From an uncultured beta proteobacterium (GTDB lineage: Bacteria > Pseudomonadota > Gammaproteobacteria > Burkholderiales > Burkholderiaceae_C), in contig CAIOLZ010000348.1 of the NCBI GenBank assembly GCA_903859265.1, forward strand, positions 1 to 5,457: a stretch of 5,457 bases of DNA, in the 5' to 3' direction. The first letter of the stretch is position 1. Every line of letters starts with the position of its first letter. Positions 1 to 5,457 of the stretch are shown piece after piece. The position numbers were made by a program, and so were the translations under genes. The notes beneath the pieces were generated by a model, which saw only the letters and a program-made list of their open reading frames with translations, searched no databases and was not told the origin of the DNA.

Positions 1-559
1 CCTTTTTGCGGCGCTCCAGGCTGAGCGTGGCGCCGCTCGGGTTGCCAAAGGTCGGAATCAGGTACACCAGTTTCGGGCGGTGCTTGGCTATCAGTGCCTC
101 CAGCGTGTCGGTCTGCACCCCGGCGCCATCGACCGGTGCGCTGATGAGTTCGGCGCCATACAGCCGGAAGCACTGGATCGTGGCCAGAAAGGTTGGGCCT
201 TCGACAATCACCTTGTCACCAGGACTGATCATGGTCTTGCCAAGCAGGTCCAGCGCCTGCTGGCTGCCGGTGGTGACGATCAGCTGCTCGGGCGCAAGGT
301 CTTGCGCGCCTTTGCTCTGCATGAACTTCGCGAGTTGCTCGCGCAGCGGCTGGTAGCCCTCGGTGGCGCCATACTGCAAGGCGGCGCCCGGCTCTTCCTG
401 CAAAGCAAGGTCGCAAGCTTCCCGGATACCCGCCACATCAAACATGGCGCTATCGGGAAAGCCACCGGCAAAACTGATGATTCCGGGCTTGCCCAGCAGC
501 TTGAAGAGTTCACGAATGGCAGAGGTTTCTACGTTGTTGAGTCGGTCGGCAAATTGCAT
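1..559 (-). CDS. PLP-dependent class I/II aminotransferase, N-terminal part (2-aminoadipate transaminase-like), cut by window edge
   Basis: Reading the minus strand from the ATG at 559 gives 186 open codons up to the window edge, so the C-terminal half is missing. The protein begins MQFADRLNNVETSAIRELFK, followed by SFAGGFPD (residues 29-36), YGATEGYQPLR (63-73), TTGSQQALDLLG (96-107) and IPTFGNPSG (168-176). These are hallmarks of fold-type I aminotransferases of the MocR/LysN-like group. GSQQ contacts the PLP phosphate, and the Asn of GNPSG (N173) contacts the pyridine ring oxygen. The PLP-binding lysine lies beyond the window. Family members transfer amino groups between 2-oxoglutarate and substrates such as 2-aminoadipate or branched-chain and aromatic amino acids; the substrate cannot be decided here. 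The ATG fits the start I remember for homologues but has no clear Shine-Dalgarno. An in-frame GTG at 595 would add 12 residues. The gene is divergent from the HDOD gene. Confidence 0.9.
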   Translation of the reverse strand, partial: MQFADRLNNVETSAIRELFKLLGKPGIISFAGGFPDSAMFDVAGIREACDLALQEEPGAALQYGATEGYQPLREQLAKFMQSKGAQDLAPEQLIVTTGSQQALDLLGKTMISPGDKVIVEGPTFLATIQCFRLYGAELISAPVDGAGVQTDTLEALIAKHRPKLVYLIPTFGNPSGATLSLERRKK

Positions 560-626
560 GGTCTTGGCGTGAAGTGGTTTCGGGTAAATTGTCACTTATT
601 CCAACAAAGTCCGGGCCGGGAGATCT
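560..626. promoter_or_regulatory. Divergent intergenic spacer, probable promoter region for aminotransferase and HDOD-nth cluster
   Basis: This 67-base gap between two divergent starts should hold the transcription signals for both sides, unless the start sites lie inside the genes. On the plus strand TTGGCG (564-569) and TAAATT (585-590) resemble -35 and -10 boxes, but the spacing is only 15 bases. TTGTCA at 589-594 also resembles a -35 box but has no matching -10. The plus-strand ribosome binding site GGGAG (618-622) lies 4 bases before the HDOD start. No operator repeat is evident. Promoter function is inferred from the layout; the boxes are weak. Confidence 0.35.
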
Positions 627-1427
627 ATGTCGAGCATTGATTCGTTTTTTGAATCCGTAAAGCTGCCCTCGATCTCCGAAGTGGCGCGTGCGCTGATCCA
701 ATCGCTCAACGATCCTGACGGCAGCATCAGCGAAGTGCGCGACCTCATTACCCGCGATCCGGCGCTTTCGGCCAAGCTGCTGCGACTGGCCAATAGCGCG
801 CAATTCGGCTTGCCACGCGGCGTATCCACCGTGGATGCCGCGATCGCGATGGTTGGCATGAACCAATTGCGGTCGCTGGCGCTCGGTGCCTGCCTGAGCG
901 GTGCGTTCCCCAATACCCCGGGACTCGACAAAGGTGTTTTCTGGCGCACCAGCATGGCTTGCGCCGGATACGCCCAATGGCTGGCAGAGCCCCTGAAGAT
1001 TGACGGTCAGGTGGCGTGGCTGACCGGCATGATGCTGCGCTTGGGCGAATTGCTCATTGCACAGGCCGAACCGCGCACTTTGCAGGAGATTGAAAAGCTG
1101 CCCTGCATTCCCGGTGTGCGCTGGCAACGGGAAAAGCGGCTGGTCGGATTTACGGAAGGCCAGATCACCGCAGAATTGGCACGCCGCTGGAATTTCCCGA
1201 TGCAAATGGTGCAAGCCCTGCAGCGCTCGGCGGATCCGCTGGCGGAACAGGCGTTCTCCAGGCTTGGCGCGGTGTTGCACCTTGCAGGTTTGCTGGCCGA
1301 GACACCGGATGCGACTGCGCAGTGCGTCGACAACTTGCCCGCCGAGGTGCTGGCCGTGCTGGAACTCGACATTGCATGGATGAAGGAAACGTTTCCGTTG
1401 GCCTCCGAGTTCGTGGACATCAGCTGA
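627..1427 (+). CDS. HDOD domain protein with degenerate HD residues (first of two paralogues)
   Basis: This 266-residue protein is essentially a single HDOD domain. HDOD domains are HD-phosphohydrolase-like folds without proven catalytic activity and are usually tied to bacterial signalling. The N-terminal half carries the signature LITRDPALSAKLLRLANSAQFG (residues 40-61), then VSTVDAAIAMVGMNQLRSLALG (66-87). The place where many family members read GLLHDIG is WLTGMMLRLG (131-140), so the His-Asp pair is gone. The later GFTEGQITAELARRWNFP (174-191) and SADP (201-204) replace the usual histidine-bearing segments, while a late VLH (216-218) remains. There is no signal peptide, membrane segment or partner domain, so a cytoplasmic role is likely. 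The start is supported by GGGAG 4 bases upstream. The gene ends one base before nth, suggesting cotranscription and coupled translation. Its specific function is unknown. Confidence 0.9.
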   Translation: MSSIDSFFESVKLPSISEVARALIQSLNDPDGSISEVRDLITRDPALSAKLLRLANSAQFGLPRGVSTVDAAIAMVGMNQLRSLALGACLSGAFPNTPGLDKGVFWRTSMACAGYAQWLAEPLKIDGQVAWLTGMMLRLGELLIAQAEPRTLQEIEKLPCIPGVRWQREKRLVGFTEGQITAELARRWNFPMQMVQALQRSADPLAEQAFSRLGAVLHLAGLLAETPDATAQCVDNLPAEVLAVLELDIAWMKETFPLASEFVDIS

Positions 1428-1428
1428 T

Positions 1429-2067
1429 ATGAAACCGCAACACATCGAACAATTTTTTGCCACACTGCAGGCGGCCAACCCGCACCCGCAAACCGAACTG
1501 GAATATGCCTCTGTTTTTGAATTGCTGGCTGCCGTGTTGTTGTCAGCACAGGCAACCGACGTCAGCGTCAACAAAGCCACGCGCAAACTCTTTGTCGTCG
1601 CCAACACGCCACAAAAAATGCTCGATCTCGGACTGGAGGGCCTGGAACAGCACATCAAGACCATCGGTTTATTTCGCAGCAAGGCCCGCCACTTGTTGCA
1701 AACCTGCGAGATTTTGGTGACCCGCCATGGCGGCGTTGTGCCGCGCACGCGTGAAGCGCTGGAGGCCCTTCCGGGCGTGGGCCGCAAAACTGCCAATGTC
1801 GTGCTCAATGTAGCGTTTGGTGAGCCCACCATGGCTGTCGATACCCATTTGTTCAGGCTTGGCAACCGCACCGGAATGGCACCAGGCAAGACACCCTTGG
1901 AAGTTGAACAAAAGTTGCTCAAACGCATTCCAGCGCCTTATTTGGTGGACGCACACCACTGGCTGATTTTGCATGGCCGCTACATTTGTCAGGCGCGTAA
2001 ACCGCTGTGCTGGCAATGTGCGGTGGCCGACGTTTGTGCCTATAAAATGAAAACTGCGGCACCTTGA
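1429..2067 (+). CDS. nth: Endonuclease III (DNA glycosylase/AP lyase)
   Basis: The 212-residue product matches Escherichia coli Nth (211 residues) almost collinearly. Endonuclease III removes oxidised pyrimidines from DNA and cuts the abasic site by beta-elimination, starting base excision repair. Seen directly: LLSAQATDVSVNKAT (37-51), the helix-hairpin-helix LPGVGRKTANVVLN (114-127) with the Schiff-base lysine K120, and VDTHLFR (137-143) with catalytic D138. The C-terminal iron-sulphur loop has C187, C194, C197 and C203, giving the exact C-X6-C-X2-C-X5-C spacing of a [4Fe-4S] cluster. All key residues are present, so it should be active. The ATG overlaps nothing but follows the upstream TGA after one base. 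No strong Shine-Dalgarno is visible (only GGA at 1415-1417), which fits termination-reinitiation from the HDOD gene. Confidence 0.98.
   Translation: MKPQHIEQFFATLQAANPHPQTELEYASVFELLAAVLLSAQATDVSVNKATRKLFVVANTPQKMLDLGLEGLEQHIKTIGLFRSKARHLLQTCEILVTRHGGVVPRTREALEALPGVGRKTANVVLNVAFGEPTMAVDTHLFRLGNRTGMAPGKTPLEVEQKLLKRIPAPYLVDAHHWLILHGRYICQARKPLCWQCAVADVCAYKMKTAAP
2041..2048 (+). promoter_or_regulatory. Possible internal -10 element near the end of nth
   Basis: The AT-rich octamer TATAAAAT stands out in GC-rich surroundings and resembles a sigma70 -10 box. It lies about 66 bases before the second HDOD start, so it could give that gene separate expression. No good -35 is seen 16-18 bases upstream (the area reads about GTGCGG), and the octamer also encodes Tyr-Lys-Met in nth, so it may be coincidence. 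Confidence 0.15.
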
Positions 2068-2113
2068 AGCGACAGCACTGCCTGAAATCAAACAATTCCG
2101 AAGGTCAAGCCCA

Positions 2114-2920
2114 ATGGCAGATGTTTCCAGTTTTTTAAAGGCAGTAAAACTGCCGGTGATGCCAGAGGTCGCGCATGCGCTGATTCAGTCCCTCAACAAT
2201 GAAGACGTGGACATCACCACGGTACGCGACATCATTGCCAAGGACCCGTCCCTGACTGCCACCCTGCTGCGCATGGCCAACAGCGCGATTTTTGGCTTGT
2301 CTCGCAGCGTCTCGACGCTGGACAACGCCATCAACGTGGTCGGTACCTCTCAAATCCGGGCCCGCGCATTGTCCATTTGCATGGCCAACGTATTTGCCTT
2401 GCCACCGGGCATGAACCGGCTCTCTTTCTGGCGTGAAAGTATGTTGTGTGCCGGTTACGCGCATTGGCTTGCGATCGCCAAAGGCGCGGACGAGCATCAG
2501 GCCTGGTTGACTGGCATGATGCTTCGCCTTGGCCAATTGCTGATTGGCCAACAGGACCCGGCCAGCAGCGAAAAGATCGAACAGGCGCCACGCAAACCGG
2601 GTGAGCGGTGGCTGCGCGAACGTGCCGTATGCGGTTTTGACGAAGGTCAAATTACGTCGGAAATTGCGCGCCGCTGGGACTTTCCGCAAGAGGTAGTGGC
2701 CGCTTTGGCCGCAAGCGCGCAGCCGCTTTCTGCTGAGCCATTTTCGCAACTGGCGGGGATTGTTCACATTGCTTCTTTGCTCGCGGATTACCCGGTCGTG
2801 ACGGTGGAGACGCTGGCCGAATTACCCGGGCCGGTAGTGCATAAGCTGGAGTTGAATCTGCTGTGGCTGGGCGTGCATTTGCCGGACGCCGGCATCTTCA
2901 GTGACACTTCCATGCTCTAG
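2114..2920 (+). CDS. HDOD domain protein with degenerate HD residues (second paralogue)
   Basis: This 268-residue single-domain HDOD protein aligns without gaps to the protein at 627-1427, with about 136 of 266 positions identical by hand count. It carries DIIAKDPSLTATLLRMANSA (39-58) and VSTLDNAINVVG (66-77). WLTGMMLRLG (131-140) is identical in both copies and lacks the His-Asp pair. GFDEGQITSEIARRWDFP (174-191) and SAQP (201-204) replace the later metal-ligand segments. No signal peptide, membrane segment or extra domain is seen. AAGG at 2101-2104, 9 bases before the ATG, supports the start. A 46-base gap separates it from nth, with no terminator-like hairpin, so one transcript is plausible. 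The stop overlaps that of the convergent cobC-like gene. Like its sister it is probably a cytoplasmic regulatory or scaffold protein; the target is unknown. Confidence 0.9.
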   Translation: MADVSSFLKAVKLPVMPEVAHALIQSLNNEDVDITTVRDIIAKDPSLTATLLRMANSAIFGLSRSVSTLDNAINVVGTSQIRARALSICMANVFALPPGMNRLSFWRESMLCAGYAHWLAIAKGADEHQAWLTGMMLRLGQLLIGQQDPASSEKIEQAPRKPGERWLRERAVCGFDEGQITSEIARRWDFPQEVVAALAASAQPLSAEPFSQLAGIVHIASLLADYPVVTVETLAELPGPVVHKLELNLLWLGVHLPDAGIFSDTSML

Positions 2921-2926
2921 AGCGTG
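2911..2926. repeat. Palindrome centred on the shared stop codons of two convergent genes
   Basis: GCTCTAGAGC (2914-2923) is a perfect 10-base palindrome. Adding three bases on each side gives a 16-base inverted repeat with one T-G wobble. As RNA it would form a 6-base-pair stem closing a CUAG loop. The loop contains the TAG stop of the second HDOD gene (2918-2920) and, on the other strand, the TAG stop of the cobC-type gene (2919-2917). No T-rich tract follows on either strand, so it is not a standard intrinsic terminator. Confidence 0.6.
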
Positions 2927-3456
2927 ACCGACTCACCATAGCCGGGAACAGTTGCCGGCCACTGGTCGGCACGCTCAAGATGGCGAATGCCCTGCGCAAG
3001 CAGCATTGCGCAGCGAATCACACCGGCGTGGGTGATCCAGAGTTGCGCTGCGGGCACAGCGTCCCACACAGTGGCCACCCTACCGAGCACATCGTTTGCC
3101 GACTCTTTTCCGCCAAAACGGTGGTCTGAAAAGTTGGCTATCCACGCGTCCACGGCAGGCTTTGGAATGTGCTCCCATGGCACGCCTTCCCAGACCCCAA
3201 AGTCCATTTCCGACAGCCGCGGCTCCGTGATCAAGATCGCGTTCGGGCGCCTAAGTTGCAGGGCCCGGGCCAACTGCTGACAACGCCCGAGGGGTGAAAC
3301 CAGGGCCGTACATTGCAAGGGCAACTTCGCCGCCAGCGCATCGGCCGCTTGCGCGGTCGCGCTGTCATCCGCAGCCACGTCGAGCACGCCGTAGCAGGTG
3401 CCAGCTTGCACCAGTGGTCTGGCATGGCGAACCAGAATCAGGGGTGGTCGATTCAT
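2917..3456 (-). CDS. cobC: Histidine phosphatase family protein, probable alpha-ribazole phosphatase
   Basis: The 179-residue product belongs to the histidine phosphatase (phosphoglycerate mutase-like) superfamily. LVRHARP (8-14) holds the phospho-accepting H11, SPLGRCQQLA (54-63) holds phosphate-binding R58, SEMDFGVWEG (82-91) holds the likely acid E83, and THAG (142-145) holds the second histidine H143. CobC removes the 5'-phosphate from alpha-ribazole phosphate or adenosylcobalamin phosphate, closing nucleotide-loop assembly. Sequence alone gives the superfamily; the role is inferred from its place directly after cobS and cobT. I chose the ATG at 3456 because the RHA motif then sits near the N-terminus and the gene starts 16 bases after the cobS stop. 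The open frame extends to 3567, but only by overlapping cobS. GGTGGG upstream is a modest ribosome binding site. Confidence 0.87.
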   Translation of the reverse strand: MNRPPLILVRHARPLVQAGTCYGVLDVAADDSATAQAADALAAKLPLQCTALVSPLGRCQQLARALQLRRPNAILITEPRLSEMDFGVWEGVPWEHIPKPAVDAWIANFSDHRFGGKESANDVLGRVATVWDAVPAAQLWITHAGVIRCAMLLAQGIRHLERADQWPATVPGYGESVTL

Positions 3457-3472
3457 GGCTGGCGACCCACCG

Positions 3473-4303
3473 TCAGCCAATCGCCAGGCCGAGGTAAAAC
3501 GCAAGTTCGCAGACCTGTTGCACGGTGCCCAGGCAGTCGCCGGTAAAGCCTTGCAGGCGTCGGGCAAACCAGCGCCAAAGCAGGCAAAAAGCCACCGCGC
3601 TCAAGCCCATTGCACACACCAACCGCCCGGCCAGGAACCCAAACGTTAGGCCCAACCCCGCAAAATTGGCTGCAATCCAAAGCGCCAAACCCACTGCACC
3701 GACACACCAGATCCATGCCGCGCAGAGTGCGCCTAGAGTGATCTGGTCGGCCAGCGGTTTGGATTTGGAACCCGCGGCATCGCCGACGTGTGGCAGCAGC
3801 CTTATCAGAAGCAGCGGCCAGGTGCGCGAAACAACATGCGCGAGGAACACCCCTAGGCAGAGAAGTCCCGCGCCCAAAGCCGCCAACTGCGCCAACAGCG
3901 CCACCTTGGTAATCAGCGCCATCACGACGGCGATAGCGCCAAAGGCACCCACCCGTGAATCCTTCATGATCTCCAAGGCACGATTGCGCTCCAGGGAGCC
4001 GCCCAGACCGTCGGCGACATCGGCCAGGCCATCCTCATGAAAGGCGCCTGTCACCAAAATACCCATCGCCGTGCCCAGAGCCGCCACAACCAGCGGCGCA
4101 AACGTATTGGCCGGCAACACCCGCCAAAGCAGCGCACTGAGCCCTGCCAGCAGCGCTCCAACCAGCCAGCCCACTCCCGGGAAATGGGCGGCACTGGCGC
4201 GCAACATCGCCGGGCTGTAGCCCACCCAATTGGCAAGTTTGCCCGTCACCGGAATCCGCGTGAAAAACTGCAGCGCCAACAGGTAGTGGCGAATAAATTG
4301 CAT
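3473..4303 (-). CDS. cobS: Adenosylcobinamide-GDP ribazoletransferase (cobalamin synthase)
   Basis: CobS is a polytopic inner-membrane enzyme that joins adenosylcobinamide-GDP with alpha-ribazole (or its 5'-phosphate), releasing GMP and giving adenosylcobalamin (phosphate). The 276-residue product has the family marks in order: LQFFTRIPV near the N-terminus (11-19), FPGVGWLVGALLAG (41-54), FHEDGLADVADGLGG (88-102) with acidic D91, D95 and D98, and EIMKDSRVGAFG (111-122). The C-terminal RLQGFTGDCLGTVQQVCELAFYL (249-271) completes the set. Several long hydrophobic stretches (about 43-60, 68-87, 122-155, 189-212, 216-245) fit multiple membrane helices. It is slightly longer than the 247-residue E. 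coli protein. The ATG at 4303 follows the cobT stop by 18 bases, with GGAAA upstream as a weak ribosome binding site, so it is probably in one operon with cobT and the cobC-type gene. Confidence 0.97.
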   Translation of the reverse strand: MQFIRHYLLALQFFTRIPVTGKLANWVGYSPAMLRASAAHFPGVGWLVGALLAGLSALLWRVLPANTFAPLVVAALGTAMGILVTGAFHEDGLADVADGLGGSLERNRALEIMKDSRVGAFGAIAVVMALITKVALLAQLAALGAGLLCLGVFLAHVVSRTWPLLLIRLLPHVGDAAGSKSKPLADQITLGALCAAWIWCVGAVGLALWIAANFAGLGLTFGFLAGRLVCAMGLSAVAFCLLWRWFARRLQGFTGDCLGTVQQVCELAFYLGLAIG

Positions 4304-4321
4304 CGAACTATTTCCGTCGCC

Positions 4322-5404
4322 TCAGACCTGCACCGGCTCCGACTTTTCGGACACACCGGCGTCAGCAAAGCTGGCCATGTCCCGCAAAATCGTGCAGGCC
4401 GATTGCAACAACGGCCAGGCCAGTGCCGCGCCTGAGCCCTCACCCAGGCGCAAGCCCAAGTCCAGCAGCGATTGCACGCCGAGATGCTGCAGCATGAACT
4501 CGTGCCCACGCTCGCCGGAGCGGTGCGCAAACACGCAGCGCTGCAACACCAAAGGCTGCATGGCGCTGGCCACCAGCACCGCGCTGCTGGCAATGAAACC
4601 GTCCACCACGATGACGCGGCGCTCAAGGGCCGCCTGCAGCACTGCGCCCACCATGGTCGCAATCTCAAAGCCCCCCAGCGCGGCCAGCGCATCAAACGGT
4701 GTCACCGCACTGGCATGCAACGCCAGCACATCGCGCAATACACCTGTTTTGCGCTGTACCGCAGGCGCGTCCAGTCCAGTTCCGGCACCGGTGCACACGG
4801 AAATGTCCAGCCCCGCAAGGCGCGCCAGCAGGAGTGAGGCCGCAGAGGTGTTGCCAATGCCCATTTCACCCAACAAAAGCGCATTGCCCGGCAGCGACTT
4901 CACCAGATCCTGCCCCTGCTCCATGGCCTGTGCGCATTGCGTTGTGGTCATTGCGGGCTGTGCGCCGGAATCTGCCGTTCCGTGTTCGGCACCGGCCACT
5001 TTGCGCACTTGAAGTCCTGCACGCGTGGCACCCGCCGGCAAACCGGCGAGAAAGTCGTGGTTCACCCCGCAGTCCACCACAGTCAGCGCGATTGCGTTTT
5101 GCCTGGACAGCACGCTGACTGCAGCACCACCGGCCAGAAAGTTTTCCACCATCTGCCAGGTCACGTCGCTGGGAAACGCCGACACGCCACGTGCCGTCAG
5201 ACCATGGTCACCGGCAAACACCACCATTTGCGGCTGTGACAGCGTAGGTTTGGTCGTACCCAGAATTTGGCCGATTTGCAGGGCCAGTGCTTCAATGCGA
5301 CCGAGTGAGCCCTGTGGCTTGGTTTTGTTGTCAAGCACATGCTGCAGTTGTGCAGTCAGCGCCGCATCATGGATGTCGGCCAGTGGGGCAATAGTGGGGG
5401 TCAT
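4322..5404 (-). CDS. cobT: Nicotinate-nucleotide--dimethylbenzimidazole phosphoribosyltransferase
   Basis: CobT moves the phosphoribosyl group of nicotinate mononucleotide to 5,6-dimethylbenzimidazole, making alpha-ribazole 5'-phosphate, the lower-ligand precursor of cobalamin. The 360-residue product has the usual family length. Visible motifs are KTKPQGSLGRIE (27-38), VVFAGDHGLTARGVSAFP (61-78), GEMGIGNTSAAS (179-190), CTGAGTGLD (204-212), DGFIASSA (268-275) and the C-terminal LRLGEGSGAALA (318-329). E322 in that last motif corresponds to the catalytic base, Glu317 in Salmonella CobT. E180 in GEMGIGNT matches the second conserved glutamate. The start at 5404 has a strong AGGAG ribosome binding site 6 bases upstream. 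The protein should be cytosolic. It is the first cob gene visible in this block, and its product feeds cobS directly downstream. The base used as lower ligand cannot be told from sequence. Confidence 0.98.
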   Translation of the reverse strand: MTPTIAPLADIHDAALTAQLQHVLDNKTKPQGSLGRIEALALQIGQILGTTKPTLSQPQMVVFAGDHGLTARGVSAFPSDVTWQMVENFLAGGAAVSVLSRQNAIALTVVDCGVNHDFLAGLPAGATRAGLQVRKVAGAEHGTADSGAQPAMTTTQCAQAMEQGQDLVKSLPGNALLLGEMGIGNTSAASLLLARLAGLDISVCTGAGTGLDAPAVQRKTGVLRDVLALHASAVTPFDALAALGGFEIATMVGAVLQAALERRVIVVDGFIASSAVLVASAMQPLVLQRCVFAHRSGERGHEFMLQHLGVQSLLDLGLRLGEGSGAALAWPLLQSACTILRDMASFADAGVSEKSEPVQV

Positions 5405-5457
5405 CGGGTTCTCCTGGTTAAAGTTGGAACGAAAAAAGTATGAAAGCTAGTCCAGCA
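5405..5457 (-). promoter_or_regulatory. Leader of the cobT-cobS-cobC block with strong ribosome binding site
   Basis: On the minus strand, AGGAG (forward 5411-5415) precedes the cobT ATG by 6 bases, the clearest ribosome binding site in the window. Further upstream CATACT (forward 5438-5443) could be a weak -10 box; its -35 would lie outside the window. The 53 visible bases show no B12-box-like or hairpin structure. A cobalamin riboswitch or an upstream cob gene could still lie just beyond the edge. Confidence 0.4.

Noticed and set aside
80..640. A 186-codon plus-strand open frame opposite the aminotransferase
   Set aside because: The minus strand encodes clear aminotransferase motifs over nearly the whole length; the plus frame shows none.
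510..1928. A 472-codon open frame on the minus strand opposite the first HDOD gene and nth
   Set aside because: It crosses two well-recognised plus-strand genes, resembles no family I know, and looks like a by-product of biased codons in GC-rich DNA.
2135..2767. A 210-codon minus-strand open frame opposite the second HDOD gene
   Set aside because: It has no recognisable motif and lies wholly inside a gene supported by its paralogue.
2911..2926. The stop-codon palindrome as an intrinsic terminator
   Set aside because: The stem is only 6 base pairs with one wobble, and no T-tract follows on either strand.
3457..3567. Extended N-terminus of the cobC-type protein from an ATG at 3567
   Set aside because: It would add 37 residues that overlap the cobS coding region and push the RHA motif away from the N-terminus; the ATG at 3456 fits the family.
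4377..5012. A 211-codon plus-strand open frame opposite cobT
   Set aside because: Its composition is rich in Ser, Ala, Arg and Pro with no domain, typical of an antisense shadow; cobT is unmistakable on the other strand.

Overview
The window looks like ordinary chromosomal DNA from a GC-rich betaproteobacterium, probably a Burkholderiales member near the Comamonadaceae. This rests on recognised protein sequences, the high GC and the compact layout; it is not a database result. I see no tRNA, rRNA, CRISPR array, insertion sequence or phage gene. All six complete genes and the one partial gene have intact frames.

Left edge (1-559, minus strand): the N-terminal half of a PLP-dependent class I/II aminotransferase of the 2-aminoadipate transaminase-like group, cut by the window edge. 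A short divergent spacer (560-626) separates it from a plus-strand cluster of three genes. These are an HDOD-domain protein (627-1427), endonuclease III nth (1429-2067, one base after the HDOD stop) and a second HDOD-domain protein (2114-2920). The two HDOD proteins align without gaps at about 51% identity by hand count. Both have lost the HD-type metal ligands in the same way, so they are a duplicated pair with a DNA-repair gene between them.

Right part (2917-5404, minus strand): a three-gene block for cobalamin nucleotide-loop assembly, transcribed cobT, cobS, cobC with gaps of 18 and 16 bases. CobT makes alpha-ribazole 5'-phosphate from dimethylbenzimidazole and nicotinate mononucleotide. 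CobS joins the alpha-ribazole moiety to adenosylcobinamide-GDP, and the CobC-type phosphatase removes the phosphate. Together they complete the last steps to adenosylcobalamin.

The plus-strand cluster and the cob block converge with no spacer. The second HDOD gene and cobC share the tetramer CTAG, which supplies a TAG stop on each strand and sits at the centre of a perfect 10-base palindrome. I found no convincing new biological system. The best leads are the HDOD-nth-HDOD arrangement and the identical loss of HD residues in both paralogues.
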